Shown here one piece after another: positions 45,484 through 53,428 of a stretch of DNA of 64,000 nt (positions are counted from its first letter, which is position 1; the number at the start of each line of letters is the position of its first letter). The translations under genes and the position numbers were made by a program. The notes below the pieces were generated by a model. That model saw only the letters and a list, made by a program, of their open reading frames with translations. It searched no databases and had not been told where the DNA came from. Origin of the DNA: Sva-07 sp963717385 (GTDB lineage Bacteria; Actinomycetota; Acidimicrobiia; Acidimicrobiales; Ilumatobacteraceae); NCBI GenBank assembly GCA_963717385.1, contig CAVQWE010000006.1, positions 62,001-126,000 of the forward strand, written 5' to 3'.

Positions 45484-46064
45484 AGGCGGCCCATCTTGCG
45501 TTCGACCCCCGCGATGAACGCAGCGCGATCCGCTTGCGTCGACGCCGCAGCGCCGTACATGGCGAGCCAACTCGATCGGGTTCGCACGCCGCCGCACAGG
45601 CGGACGTTGCGCTGGATGAGCCGTCGGCCGTTGTCGCCGTGGCGGAGCACCGCCAGGCGCGAGTCGTCGTACGTCGCGATCCCGATCAGCCGGCGGATGT
45701 TCGACAGTCCACGCTTGGCGCCGGTGCGGTCGCCGATCGTGAACGCCACACCGGGTACGAACGTCCGCTCGATCCACCCCTTGACGCTCGGCGTGACGGT
45801 CGACAACGTCGTCGGGTAGACGAAGACCAGGCCACCAGCCGCACGAACGAGCTGTGCGCTGGCGGCGGCCTGCGGGCACACCAACGGGTCGTCGGTGAAG
45901 TACGCCCGCCGGTCGGCGCCGGTCATCACCGGCGGAAACCGCTGCGCGACGAGATCGACGACATCGACGCAGTGGCCGTTGGCCTCGAGTCTGCCCGTGG
46001 CCGCCGCAGCGATCTCGAGGACGAACTCGTCTCGGGCCGGATCGACCACGAGGAGAACACGCAT
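45480..46064 (-). CDS. flavodoxin-like NAD(P)H-dependent oxidoreductase (first of pair)
   Basis: 194 residues, with a GGAG ribosome-binding site upstream of the ATG. The flavodoxin fold of the NQO/KefF type: MRVLLVVDPARDEFVLEIAAAA, LVFVYPTTLSTVTPSVKGWIERTFVPGVAF, FTIGDRTGAKRGLSNIRRLIGIATYDDS. It would use FMN or FAD to reduce a quinone or a flavin. Paired with a second, shorter copy in the same transcript, which is unusual. It follows the ABC-transporter binding-protein gene by 121 bp on the same strand. Confidence 0.85.
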   Translation of the reverse strand: MRVLLVVDPARDEFVLEIAAAATGRLEANGHCVDVVDLVAQRFPPVMTGADRRAYFTDDPLVCPQAAASAQLVRAAGGLVFVYPTTLSTVTPSVKGWIERTFVPGVAFTIGDRTGAKRGLSNIRRLIGIATYDDSRLAVLRHGDNGRRLIQRNVRLCGGVRTRSSWLAMYGAAASTQADRAAFIAGVERKMGRL

Positions 46065-46185
46065 GGCAGCTCCATCACCACGTCATGCAACCGTGCCACC
46101 CCGATGTGCCGGGATGACCGCAACTCCCGGCCGGGCCGTGGGACCCGACCGGGAGCTGCGAATTCAGGTGTTCAGGAGTTCGTGC

Positions 46186-47364
46186 TCAGCGCCCGGGGGC
46201 GTCTGCGCAGTATTCGTTGGTGTAGAAGTCGTCGATCGACGGAGCGACTTCGGTTCCCGATGCTTCGTAGATCGGCGCCAGGATGTCGTACAACGTCTGG
46301 ACGCGCTCCTCGTCGAAGCTGCAGTAGGTGCCATCCGCGCTGTTCTCGGCGAAACCGCCGGACTCGACCAATTCGATGCCTGCGGTGTTCAAGCCCTCGG
46401 TGAGGAACCAGAAACCGTCGTAGGTCTCGTTGATCTCGATCATCTTGTCGGTGATCGGGGTGGGATCATTGAGAAAGTCGACCCACGCCTGCTGCATCGC
46501 CGGCACGAGCAGTGCGAGACAATCGCTGAGCTCGTCGGCGCGATCCTGGATCATCGTGATCGCAGCTGGGTAGTTGTCGAAGCCGAGGTCGCCGACCGTG
46601 TAGAACTCGACATCTGCGGGAGCGCCGTCCTTCCAGTCGATCTCGTTCTCGTACTTGTAGACCTCGTTGGTGGCGAATCCCTGCTGGAAGAAGTCGCCGC
46701 CATTGGCCACCCACGCTGCGTCGGAACCGTCGTAGCTCGGGTTGCTCTGATCCTCGGTCATGTAGCCCTGGTTGATCATGTAGTCGATGTAGGCGACCTC
46801 AGGGAAGTGGAGCACGTCGGCACCGGTGGCGGCGATGTCCTCAGGCGACTGGATGTCGTTCTGAGTGGGGTCCCACATGATCATCTGCGGGTCGAGGTGG
46901 AGGGTCTTGGCGATGGCGACCAATGGCACCGCACCCGAGTCCTTGATGACGTCGCTCATGTTGATGTAGGCCATGTCGGCCTCACCGTCGAGCAGCACCG
47001 AGCTGTTGAGCTTGTCGCTGCGCACCGCCTTGATCTCGATTTCCTCGAGACCGCCGACCGCGTACTGCTCTTGCACCGGGCCGGAGTACGACACACTGTC
47101 GATGTCGGCAGTGCCGTCGGGGCCGATGAGCTGATACGTACCGCCGTGCTCGAGCTCGGGGAACCAGTCGGTCTGGATGACGAGGCTCTGCGGGCAGACG
47201 TCCTCACCCTCGGCCATGTCGGTGGTTTCGGTACCGCCATCGGTGGTTTCACTCCCTGAGTCGGTGGTTTCGCTACCGCTGCTGGAGTCGTCATCGCTGC
47301 CGCAGGCGGCGAGCAATGCAATGGATGCGACGCTGAGTAGCGCCACAGATCTACGGGCCTTCAT
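46186..47364 (-). CDS. ABC transporter substrate-binding lipoprotein (NMT1/THI5-like)
   Basis: 392 residues. A lipoprotein signal peptide with lipobox LLAAC at residues 17-21, then a Ser/Thr/Asp-rich linker. The mature part (LVIQTDWFPELEHGGTYQLIG..., AVRSDKLNSSVLLDGEADMAYINMSDVI) resembles periplasmic proteins of the NMT1/THI5/SsuA group that bind thiamin-pyrimidine precursors, nitrate, sulfonates or similar small molecules. GGGAGA lies 8 nt before the ATG. It is the third gene of an ATPase-permease-binding protein operon. The exact ligand is unknown. Confidence 0.88.
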   Translation of the reverse strand: MKARRSVALLSVASIALLAACGSDDDSSSGSETTDSGSETTDGGTETTDMAEGEDVCPQSLVIQTDWFPELEHGGTYQLIGPDGTADIDSVSYSGPVQEQYAVGGLEEIEIKAVRSDKLNSSVLLDGEADMAYINMSDVIKDSGAVPLVAIAKTLHLDPQMIMWDPTQNDIQSPEDIAATGADVLHFPEVAYIDYMINQGYMTEDQSNPSYDGSDAAWVANGGDFFQQGFATNEVYKYENEIDWKDGAPADVEFYTVGDLGFDNYPAAITMIQDRADELSDCLALLVPAMQQAWVDFLNDPTPITDKMIEINETYDGFWFLTEGLNTAGIELVESGGFAENSADGTYCSFDEERVQTLYDILAPIYEASGTEVAPSIDDFYTNEYCADAPGR

Positions 47365-47410
47365 GTGATGGTTCTCCCCTTGAGGTGGTTGGTGCGGCTG
47401 GAGGGTTGGC

Positions 47411-48328
47411 TCAGGACTGCTTGGAAGCAGACTCGTGCCAGTTACGAATGGCGCGCGCCGTGATCGCGCCAACGATGAGGAACATCACCACACCGAACAT
47501 CGATGCAGTGATGGTGCCGGCGAACATCTCGGGACGGTTTGCTGCACGCTGCTGCTTGTTCCGGATGTAGTAGCCGATTCCCTTTTCACCCTGGTTGAAG
47601 AAGAAATCGGCGACGATCGCGCCGATCACTGCTCCACCAGAGGCGATGCGGATGCCCGCCATGGTCGCTGGAAGCGCCGATGGGAGCTCGAGTTTGCGGA
47701 GTCGTGTCCACCTGCTCGCATGGTTGAGCGTGAACAAGTCGTGATGCAACCGGTCGGTCGACTGCAGTCCGAACAGGGTGTTCGTGATCACCGGGAAGAT
47801 GGCGATGAGCACCACCACCACCAGTCGCACACCGATCTCGTCGCCGAACAGCTGTGTCAACAGCGGCGTGATCGCCAGAATCGGCACGGTCTGCAAGATG
47901 ACCGCATAGGGGAACAGCGCTCGTTCCATCCCCCTCGACAGGTTCATGACGACGGCGATCGTCACCCCGAGCACGATCGAGATCGCCAGCCCGATGAGCG
48001 TGACCTTCACCGTCGGCCACATGTAGCCGAGGATCGGCCGGAAGCCGTTGTTCTCGTCCCACAGGGGAAGAAAACCGTCGGTGATCACCGTGTGCGGATA
48101 CGGCAACGCGTTGCGGCGCTGTGCTGCGTTGTCGAACCTCGACCAGCTGTAGAGGTACCAGACGAGAATGAAGACGCCGAAGGTGATCAGGGGCGGGATC
48201 AGGTTGCGGATCCGGTGCCCCGTCGACTTCCTCCGCGGCTGCATGACCGGCACTGATGCCGCAGCGGCAGCAACCGGAGCCTCGGCAACCCTGGCCACCT
48301 CCCGCCGAGTGTCGTCGAGGGCGGTCAT
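47411..48328 (-). CDS. ABC transporter permease
   Basis: 305 residues, about six membrane segments. The binding-protein-dependent permease signature is GIRIASGGAVIGAIVADFFFNQGEKGIGYYI, following RLRKLELPSALPATMAGIR. The rest (TVKVTLIGLAISIVLGVTIAVVMNLSRGMERALFPYAVILQTVPILAITPLL) is typical of the NitT/TauT/ThiX permeases. The start overlaps the ATPase stop by 4 bp (ATGA). Confidence 0.92.
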   Translation of the reverse strand: MTALDDTRREVARVAEAPVAAAAASVPVMQPRRKSTGHRIRNLIPPLITFGVFILVWYLYSWSRFDNAAQRRNALPYPHTVITDGFLPLWDENNGFRPILGYMWPTVKVTLIGLAISIVLGVTIAVVMNLSRGMERALFPYAVILQTVPILAITPLLTQLFGDEIGVRLVVVVLIAIFPVITNTLFGLQSTDRLHHDLFTLNHASRWTRLRKLELPSALPATMAGIRIASGGAVIGAIVADFFFNQGEKGIGYYIRNKQQRAANRPEMFAGTITASMFGVVMFLIVGAITARAIRNWHESASKQS

Positions 48329-49101
48329 GAGTGTGCGTCCTTGAGGTCGTCGTTGATGCGTCCGCAGATCTCGGCGAATTCGGGTTCGAACCGCAGGTCG
48401 TGTGGCCGCTCGCTGTCGAACGGGATCGCATAGTCGCCGATGATCCGCCCCGGACGGGTCGACATCACGAGCACCCGAGTACTCAGGAACACCGCTTCGG
48501 CGATCGAGTGAGTGATGAACAGTGCTGCGAACTTCTCGGAGTTGAACAGGCTGATGAGTTCGTCGTTCAGTCGCTCACGGGAGATCTCATCGAGAGCGCC
48601 GAACGGCTCGTCGAACAGGAACACCTCGGGTTTGAGCACCAGTGAGCGGGCCAGCGAACACCGCATCTTCATCCCGCCGGAGAGCTGCTTGGGATACTTG
48701 TCCTCGTGACCGACGAGATTGACGAGCTCGATCGCCTCGGCGGCCCGGCTCTTGCGCTCCGTCTTCGGGATCCCTTGGAGCTCGGCGTTCAGTTCGACGT
48801 TGTGTTGCACGGTTCGCCAGGGCAACAAGGTGGCGTCCTGGAACACGTAGCCGATCGAGTCGCGGTTGACGTCACACACACCACCGGTGTGCTCGGTGAG
48901 ACCCGACGCGATCCGCAGCAGCGTCGACTTGCCGCAACCCGAGGGTCCGACGACCGTGACGAACTCACCCGGCTCGACGGTGAACGACACGTCATCGATG
49001 GCGTGTGTCCCATCGGGGAACACCATCGAGAGGTGCTCGAATCGCAGCCGGGGCGACGTCGCCGTCCCGGACAGATCCGACGCGGTTGCAGTGTCGGTCA
49101 T
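48325..49101 (-). CDS. ABC transporter ATP-binding protein (NitT/TauT/ThiZ type)
   Basis: 258 residues from ATG 49101; an adjacent ATG at 49104 and longer forms are possible. Walker A GPSGCGKST, Q-loop FQDATLLPW, signature LSGGMKMRCSLARSL (motif C), Walker B FLFDEPFGALDE, H-loop THSIAEAV. The sequence belongs to the nitrate/taurine/thiamin-precursor importers. GAGGAC lies immediately upstream. A 15-bp palindrome at 49139-49153 lies 37 bp upstream. Confidence 0.92.
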   Translation of the reverse strand: MTDTATASDLSGTATSPRLRFEHLSMVFPDGTHAIDDVSFTVEPGEFVTVVGPSGCGKSTLLRIASGLTEHTGGVCDVNRDSIGYVFQDATLLPWRTVQHNVELNAELQGIPKTERKSRAAEAIELVNLVGHEDKYPKQLSGGMKMRCSLARSLVLKPEVFLFDEPFGALDEISRERLNDELISLFNSEKFAALFITHSIAEAVFLSTRVLVMSTRPGRIIGDYAIPFDSERPHDLRFEPEFAEICGRINDDLKDAHS

Positions 49102-49138
49102 CATGTCCTCGGTGAAGTTAGTTGCCGCGACTGCTCTT

Positions 49139-49153
49139 GCCCATCCGATGGGC
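49139..49153. promoter_or_regulatory. palindrome GCCCATC-C-GATGGGC upstream of ABC operon
   Basis: A perfect 7-1-7 inverted repeat 37 bp before the ATG at 49101, in the 144-bp gap between the VOC gene and the ABC operon. It may be an operator for a substrate-responsive repressor. No regulator gene is adjacent. Confidence 0.45.
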
Positions 49154-49245
49154 GTGAACATTGTGTTTCGGCTGTGCGGACACTGGATCCTGCCACCCCG
49201 TCGAGACGCTAGCCGTTCGAGCGACGGCGGCGGAATCCGTCGGGT

Positions 49246-49614
49246 TCAGATCGGCTCGACCGGCCGGTAGGCGCACAGGTCGAACAGATTGCCGTCAGGA
49301 TCGGCCAAGTTGGCGATCGAGCCGTACGGCTCGCGCCGTGGCTCGCCGAGCTGCTCTGCCCCGAGGTCGACGATGCGGGCGAGTTCGCGGTCGAATGCGT
49401 CTGGCGTGCATGCCAGATCGAGGTGCACCGAACCAACGAGTGTGGGACCGCGTTGGAGACCGAGACGCCGTTGGCCGTGGGCATCGGCGAGCACGATCCA
49501 GCGGTCGCCGTCCTCACGCTCGACCTCGTGGAGAGCGAGCACCTGCGACCAGAACCGGGCGAGCGCTTCGGTATCGGGAGCATCGAACGTCACCAGGTCG
49601 AAATGGGTGGCCAC
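49246..49614 (-). CDS. VOC-family (glyoxalase/bleomycin resistance) protein
   Basis: 122 residues, GTG start. One VOC module: THFDLVTFDAPDTEALARFWSQVLAL, GSVHLDLACTPDAFDRELARIVDLGAEQL and ANLADPDGNLFDLCAYRP. VOC proteins bind metals and act as isomerases, lyases, dioxygenases or drug-binding proteins. The role here is unknown. It begins 4 bp after the M20 carbamoylase gene, so it is part of that transcript. Confidence 0.87.
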   Translation of the reverse strand: MATHFDLVTFDAPDTEALARFWSQVLALHEVEREDGDRWIVLADAHGQRRLGLQRGPTLVGSVHLDLACTPDAFDRELARIVDLGAEQLGEPRREPYGSIANLADPDGNLFDLCAYRPVEPI

Positions 49615-49617
49615 TGG

Positions 49618-50886
49618 TCAGCTCGGATCGAGGTTGCCGAGCAGTTCGAGCACGACCTGGAGCAACACGTTCGCTCCCGCTTCGATGTCGACGGCTTCGG
49701 TGAACTCGGCGATGTTGTGGCTGAGGCCGTTCACACTCGGTGTGAACACCATGGCAGTGGGGCAGATCCTCGACAGCATCTGCGCGTCGTGACCCGCACC
49801 GCTCGGCATCCGCTTGGTCGAGTGGCCGAGCCGCTTGGCGGTCGCTTCGACGAGGTCGACCATGGCGCCGTCGAACTCGACCGGCTCGAACCTGGCCAAC
49901 GAGCTCGTGCTGATCGTGACACCTTCGTCGACAGCAAGTTCGTCGAGGAACGTCGCGAGCCTCGCCTCGGCCTCCTGGAGCACTCGTTCGTCGGTGTTGC
50001 GAAGATCGGCGGTCAACACGACGCGTGCCGGAACCACGTTGACGAGGTTCGGGTAGACGTCGATACGTCCGACCGTACCGACCTGGTCGGGGCCGAGATG
50101 GCGAGTGAGGTCACGCACATACGTGGCAATCGCCGCCGCGCAGTAGGCCGGATCGTGTCGAAGCCGCATCGGGGTGGTGCCGGCATGAGCCGACTGGCCG
50201 ACGATGACGATCTCGGTCCACGAGATGCCCTGCACCCCTTCGACGACACCGATCGTGGTGCCTTCGGCTTCGAGGACCGGACCCTGCTCGATGTGGAGTT
50301 CGACGAATGCGTGCGGGGGCGAGACGGTCGGGCACACGACGTCTCCGGCATAGCCGATTCGTTCGAGGTCGTCGCCGAGCCGGGCGTCGTCGTCAGCAGC
50401 CACGAGGTCGAGAGCGTCGGCGAGGGCCAGCCCACCGACGAAGACGAGACTTCCCAGCATGTCCGGCGAGAAACGGGACCCTTCCTCGTCGGTGAAGAAC
50501 GCCACCTGCAGCCCTCGTGCGGGTGCGAAGCCGGCCTCGGCGAGCGTCTCGACGATCTCCAGTCCGGCCAGCACGCCCAGGTTGCCGTCGAATCGTCCGC
50601 CGGTGCCGACGGTGTCGATGTGCGAGCCGACCATCACCGGTGCCAGCGTTGGGTCGGTGCCGGCCCGGGTGGCCAGGACGTTGCCGATCTCGTCGATCGA
50701 CACGTCCAACCCGAGGTCGCGCATCCAGGTGACCACCAGGTCACGGCCGGCCTTGTCGGCATCGGTGAGGGCGAGACGAGCGTTTCCCCACTCACCGTTG
50801 GGTCCGTCGATTCGTCCGATCTGACCGAGTTCGTCGATCCGGGCGAGCAACCGAGCGGTGTCGATCTGCAGTGCTGTCAGGTCCAT
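49618..50886 (-). CDS. M20-family Zn-dependent amidohydrolase (hydantoinase/carbamoylase type)
   Basis: 422 residues from ATG 50886. The metal-binding sequence is GSHIDTVGTGGRFDGNLGVLAGLE, FFTDEEGSRF, FVELHIEQGPVLE, GAGHDAQML and GLSHN. It matches N-carbamoyl-L-amino-acid hydrolase, allantoate amidohydrolase and beta-ureidopropionase relatives, which open N-carbamoyl compounds produced from hydantoins, purines or pyrimidines. It is 1 bp after the creatininase-family gene, so they are co-transcribed. Confidence 0.92.
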   Translation of the reverse strand: MDLTALQIDTARLLARIDELGQIGRIDGPNGEWGNARLALTDADKAGRDLVVTWMRDLGLDVSIDEIGNVLATRAGTDPTLAPVMVGSHIDTVGTGGRFDGNLGVLAGLEIVETLAEAGFAPARGLQVAFFTDEEGSRFSPDMLGSLVFVGGLALADALDLVAADDDARLGDDLERIGYAGDVVCPTVSPPHAFVELHIEQGPVLEAEGTTIGVVEGVQGISWTEIVIVGQSAHAGTTPMRLRHDPAYCAAAIATYVRDLTRHLGPDQVGTVGRIDVYPNLVNVVPARVVLTADLRNTDERVLQEAEARLATFLDELAVDEGVTISTSSLARFEPVEFDGAMVDLVEATAKRLGHSTKRMPSGAGHDAQMLSRICPTAMVFTPSVNGLSHNIAEFTEAVDIEAGANVLLQVVLELLGNLDPS

Positions 50887-50887
50887 C

Positions 50888-51670
50888 TCAGTGCACCGGG
50901 AGTTCGAATCCGGCGACCTCGGCGAGCGCCTCGCAGAACGCGTCGACGGCCTGATCGAACAGTTGCAGACCACGCTCGGCTGTGGCCGGTGTCGGGTCAC
51001 CGATGTGGCCGTCGGGACCGAAGTCGTTCGACAGCCAGCCGAACCCGACCGATCCACCGAAGCGGACATGGCGGTTGGCGGCGAGGTGCTCGGGCACATT
51101 GCGCGTGGCGGTGGTCATGTCGACGAGGTCAGGGGCGAGGTGCAGCATGATCGAGGTCTCGTCGGTCCCACCGTGAATGCCCATTCCGAGTTCGTCGGGT
51201 GCGGACACGCCGCCTTGGTCGGGCGGTACGCCAGGATGGGCGAGGAAGGTCATCAGCCCGTGGGCGAGGCGGATCTCGCGGTTGGCGACTCCGACCAGCG
51301 CCGAGTTGCCGCCGTGCCCGTTGAAGAACACGAGTTTGCGCGCCGGTGTGGTGGCGACGCACCGACCGATGTCGTCGAGCACCGCGAGCAACGTGGTTGC
51401 CGACAGCCAGATCGTGCCCGACGACCAGGCGTGCTCGTTCGACTTGGTGTACGCCAACGGTGGCAGTAGCCACACGTCGAGGTCGCCCCCGACGCGCTCG
51501 ACGGCTGCCGCCGACACCCGGTCAGCGATGAGCAGGTCGGTGTTGAACGGCAGGTGCGGGCCGTGCTGCTCGACGGCACCGAGCGGTTGCACGAAGATGC
51601 TGCGGTCGTTGATGAGGCGGGCCACGTCTGGTGCCCTGAGATCGGCCAGGTTGCGGGAAACGGAAACCAC
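50888..51670 (-). CDS. creatininase-family amidohydrolase
   Basis: 260 residues. Family motifs: VQPLGAVEQHGPHLPFNTDLLIAD, YTKSNEHAWSSGTIWLSATTLLAVLDDIGRC, VFFNGHGGNSALVGVANR, and GIHGGTDETSIMLHLAPDLV; these hold the metal-binding Glu, His and Asp. The family includes creatininase, F420 and mycofactocin enzymes and formamidopyrimidine deformylases. It is likely the first gene of the creatininase-carbamoylase-VOC transcript, with TAACGT 6 nt before the GTG. Substrate not determined. Confidence 0.9.
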   Translation of the reverse strand: MVSVSRNLADLRAPDVARLINDRSIFVQPLGAVEQHGPHLPFNTDLLIADRVSAAAVERVGGDLDVWLLPPLAYTKSNEHAWSSGTIWLSATTLLAVLDDIGRCVATTPARKLVFFNGHGGNSALVGVANREIRLAHGLMTFLAHPGVPPDQGGVSAPDELGMGIHGGTDETSIMLHLAPDLVDMTTATRNVPEHLAANRHVRFGGSVGFGWLSNDFGPDGHIGDPTPATAERGLQLFDQAVDAFCEALAEVAGFELPVH

Positions 51671-51676
51671 ATCGGC

Positions 51677-51682
51677 ACGTTA
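51677..51682 (-). promoter_or_regulatory. -10-like TAACGT of creatininase-carbamoylase operon
   Basis: TAACGT on the minus strand ends 6 nt before the GTG at 51670. The FAD oxidoreductase gene starts 40 bp away on the other strand. Confidence 0.5.
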
Positions 51683-51710
51683 CGCCTCCGACATCGAACT
51701 ACGAGAGACT

Positions 51711-53282
51711 GTGTCGGTGTCGCCCACCTCTCCCCCACCCCGCTCGTCTGGGGCCGACTTCGACGCCATCGTCATCGGCGCAGGCCACAACGGGCTCGTC
51801 ACTGCGGCGTATCTGGCTCGGGCCGGCATGTCGACGCTGCTCGTCGAAGCCCGAGCCGACGTCGGGGGCACCGCCGCGAGTGAGCAGTTCGCCGGCGCCA
51901 CCGTCAACATCTGCAACTGCGACCACCTCACGTTCCGCACCACCCCGGTGATCGAGGAACTCGGCCTGCGTGCGCTCGGCCTGGAGTACATCGACCTCGA
52001 GCCCGCCCAGCACAACTTCTCGTGGACGAGCGCCGCTGAGGGCAAGGGTTGGTCGCACTTCGGTGATGTCGAGGCAACGCTCGACGACATCGGCCGCAAT
52101 TTCCCCACCCAGGTCGACGGCTACCGCCGGTACCTGCAGGCCGCAGTACCGGCGGTCGAGATGATCTTCGAGGCTGCCGCCGAGCCGCCCACCGTCGCAG
52201 GGCTCACCAAGCTCGCACTTCGCAGGCGGCTCAGCGGGGCGAGCACGCTCATGCGATGGTCGCGCCGTAGCGCCGCCGACGTGTTGCGTTCGTTCTTCGA
52301 CGACGACGCCGTCATGGGCCCAGCAGCGTTGACGGGCCCGATGGTCTGGGGCATCACCCCGGAGATGCCGGGGAGCGGACTGGGTGCACTCACCCATGCG
52401 ATGCGTCACGTCGGCACGGTGGGCCGACCGATCGGCGGCAGTGGGCAGGTGCCCGCCACCCTGCTCGCCGCCTTCGAGGGTGCGGGCGGCGTACTGCGCA
52501 CCAAGAGCCCGGTCGACACCATCATGTGCAGCGGCGAACGCGTCAGCGGGATCGCACTGGTCGACGGCACCGAGATCTCGGCCCCGATCGTGGTGTCGGC
52601 ATGCAACCCGCACGACACGTTCCTTCGCTGGTTGAAGCATCCCCCGGCGTCAGCGAACGATCTCGTGCGTCGCTGGCGTCGCGCCCGCCACGACGAGGGC
52701 TACGAGTCGAAGATCGATGCGTTGCTGTCGGCGCCGCCGGTCCTGCGGGGATTCGATCGGCCACTCGGGCCGACCACGGCGATCGCTCCGAGCCTCGCCG
52801 ACATCGACCGTGGCGCTGCGCTGATGGCCAACGGTCGCATTCTCGATCGGCCGGGACTGCTGGTGAACGTGCCGACGCTCCTCGACCCGTCGATGGCCCC
52901 GGCAGGCCGCCACGTCCTCTCGGTCGAGGCGCTGTTCACGCCGTTCGGCTTCGAGGGCGGCTGGGCGCAGTCGGCCGAGCCGCGCCGCTGGCTCGAGGCC
53001 CTTGCGGAGCTCTGCGAGCCGGGCTTGCTCGATTCGATCATCGAATGGCGGGCGATGACGCCCGACGTGTACGAGCGCGACTTCCACCTGCCTGCGGGCC
53101 ACGCAACGAGTTTCGCTGGCGGACCGCTGGCTGCGTTCCGCAATGAGAACCCCGAACTCACGAAGTACGAAACCGCTGTCGACGGCCTCTACCTCACCGG
53201 CGCCGCCACGTTCCCCGGTGCCGGCGTGTGGGGCGCCAGCGGTCGCAACTGCGCGACGGTGATCCTCGAACAACGATCCTGA
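51711..53282 (+). CDS. phytoene-dehydrogenase-like FAD-dependent oxidoreductase
   Basis: 523 residues (GTG 51711; GTG 51717 is possible). The N-terminal dinucleotide fold is FDAIVIGAGHNGLVTAAYLARAGMSTLLVEARADVGGTAASEQF. The C-terminus is LTGAATFPGAGVWGASGRNCATVIL, the typical CrtI/PDH family FAD-binding end. No carotenoid genes are nearby, so it may act on another substrate. It is divergent from the creatininase operon and followed by a strong hairpin terminator. Confidence 0.88.
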   Translation: MSVSPTSPPPRSSGADFDAIVIGAGHNGLVTAAYLARAGMSTLLVEARADVGGTAASEQFAGATVNICNCDHLTFRTTPVIEELGLRALGLEYIDLEPAQHNFSWTSAAEGKGWSHFGDVEATLDDIGRNFPTQVDGYRRYLQAAVPAVEMIFEAAAEPPTVAGLTKLALRRRLSGASTLMRWSRRSAADVLRSFFDDDAVMGPAALTGPMVWGITPEMPGSGLGALTHAMRHVGTVGRPIGGSGQVPATLLAAFEGAGGVLRTKSPVDTIMCSGERVSGIALVDGTEISAPIVVSACNPHDTFLRWLKHPPASANDLVRRWRRARHDEGYESKIDALLSAPPVLRGFDRPLGPTTAIAPSLADIDRGAALMANGRILDRPGLLVNVPTLLDPSMAPAGRHVLSVEALFTPFGFEGGWAQSAEPRRWLEALAELCEPGLLDSIIEWRAMTPDVYERDFHLPAGHATSFAGGPLAAFRNENPELTKYETAVDGLYLTGAATFPGAGVWGASGRNCATVILEQRS

Positions 53283-53288
53283 CAGCGA

Positions 53289-53330
53289 GCGATGAGCGAA
53301 GCGCACCACCGGGTGCGTTTGGCTCATCGC
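53289..53330 (+). terminator. long hairpin terminator
   Basis: GCGATGAGC (53289-53297), G, AAGCGCACC, loop ACCG, GGTGCGTTT, G, GCTCATCGC (53322-53330). That is two 9-bp helices separated by a G-G mismatch, starting 6 bp after the FAD oxidoreductase stop. It has no T-tract. Confidence 0.75.
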
Positions 53331-53428
53331 CTCGGTGGAGCGGTGCCGGTTGGAATACCGAGGGCACCGGCATCGTTGGACGTCGTAGAATCCAAAACAG
53401 GTGTTCGCTCGAAAGGAGCACTCCCACC

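Noticed and set aside
46186..49245. TPP riboswitch before the THI5-like transporter
   Set aside because: I searched the upstream gap for CTGAGA and ACCTGA-type cores and saw none, so thiamin control is not supported.
50888..51670. Mycofactocin peptidase MftE
   Set aside because: The protein is creatininase-family, but no mycofactocin precursor, radical-SAM MftC or MftB gene is present.
51711..53282. Carotenoid desaturase
   Set aside because: The fold fits, but no phytoene synthase, GGPP synthase or cyclase is nearby, so the substrate is left open.
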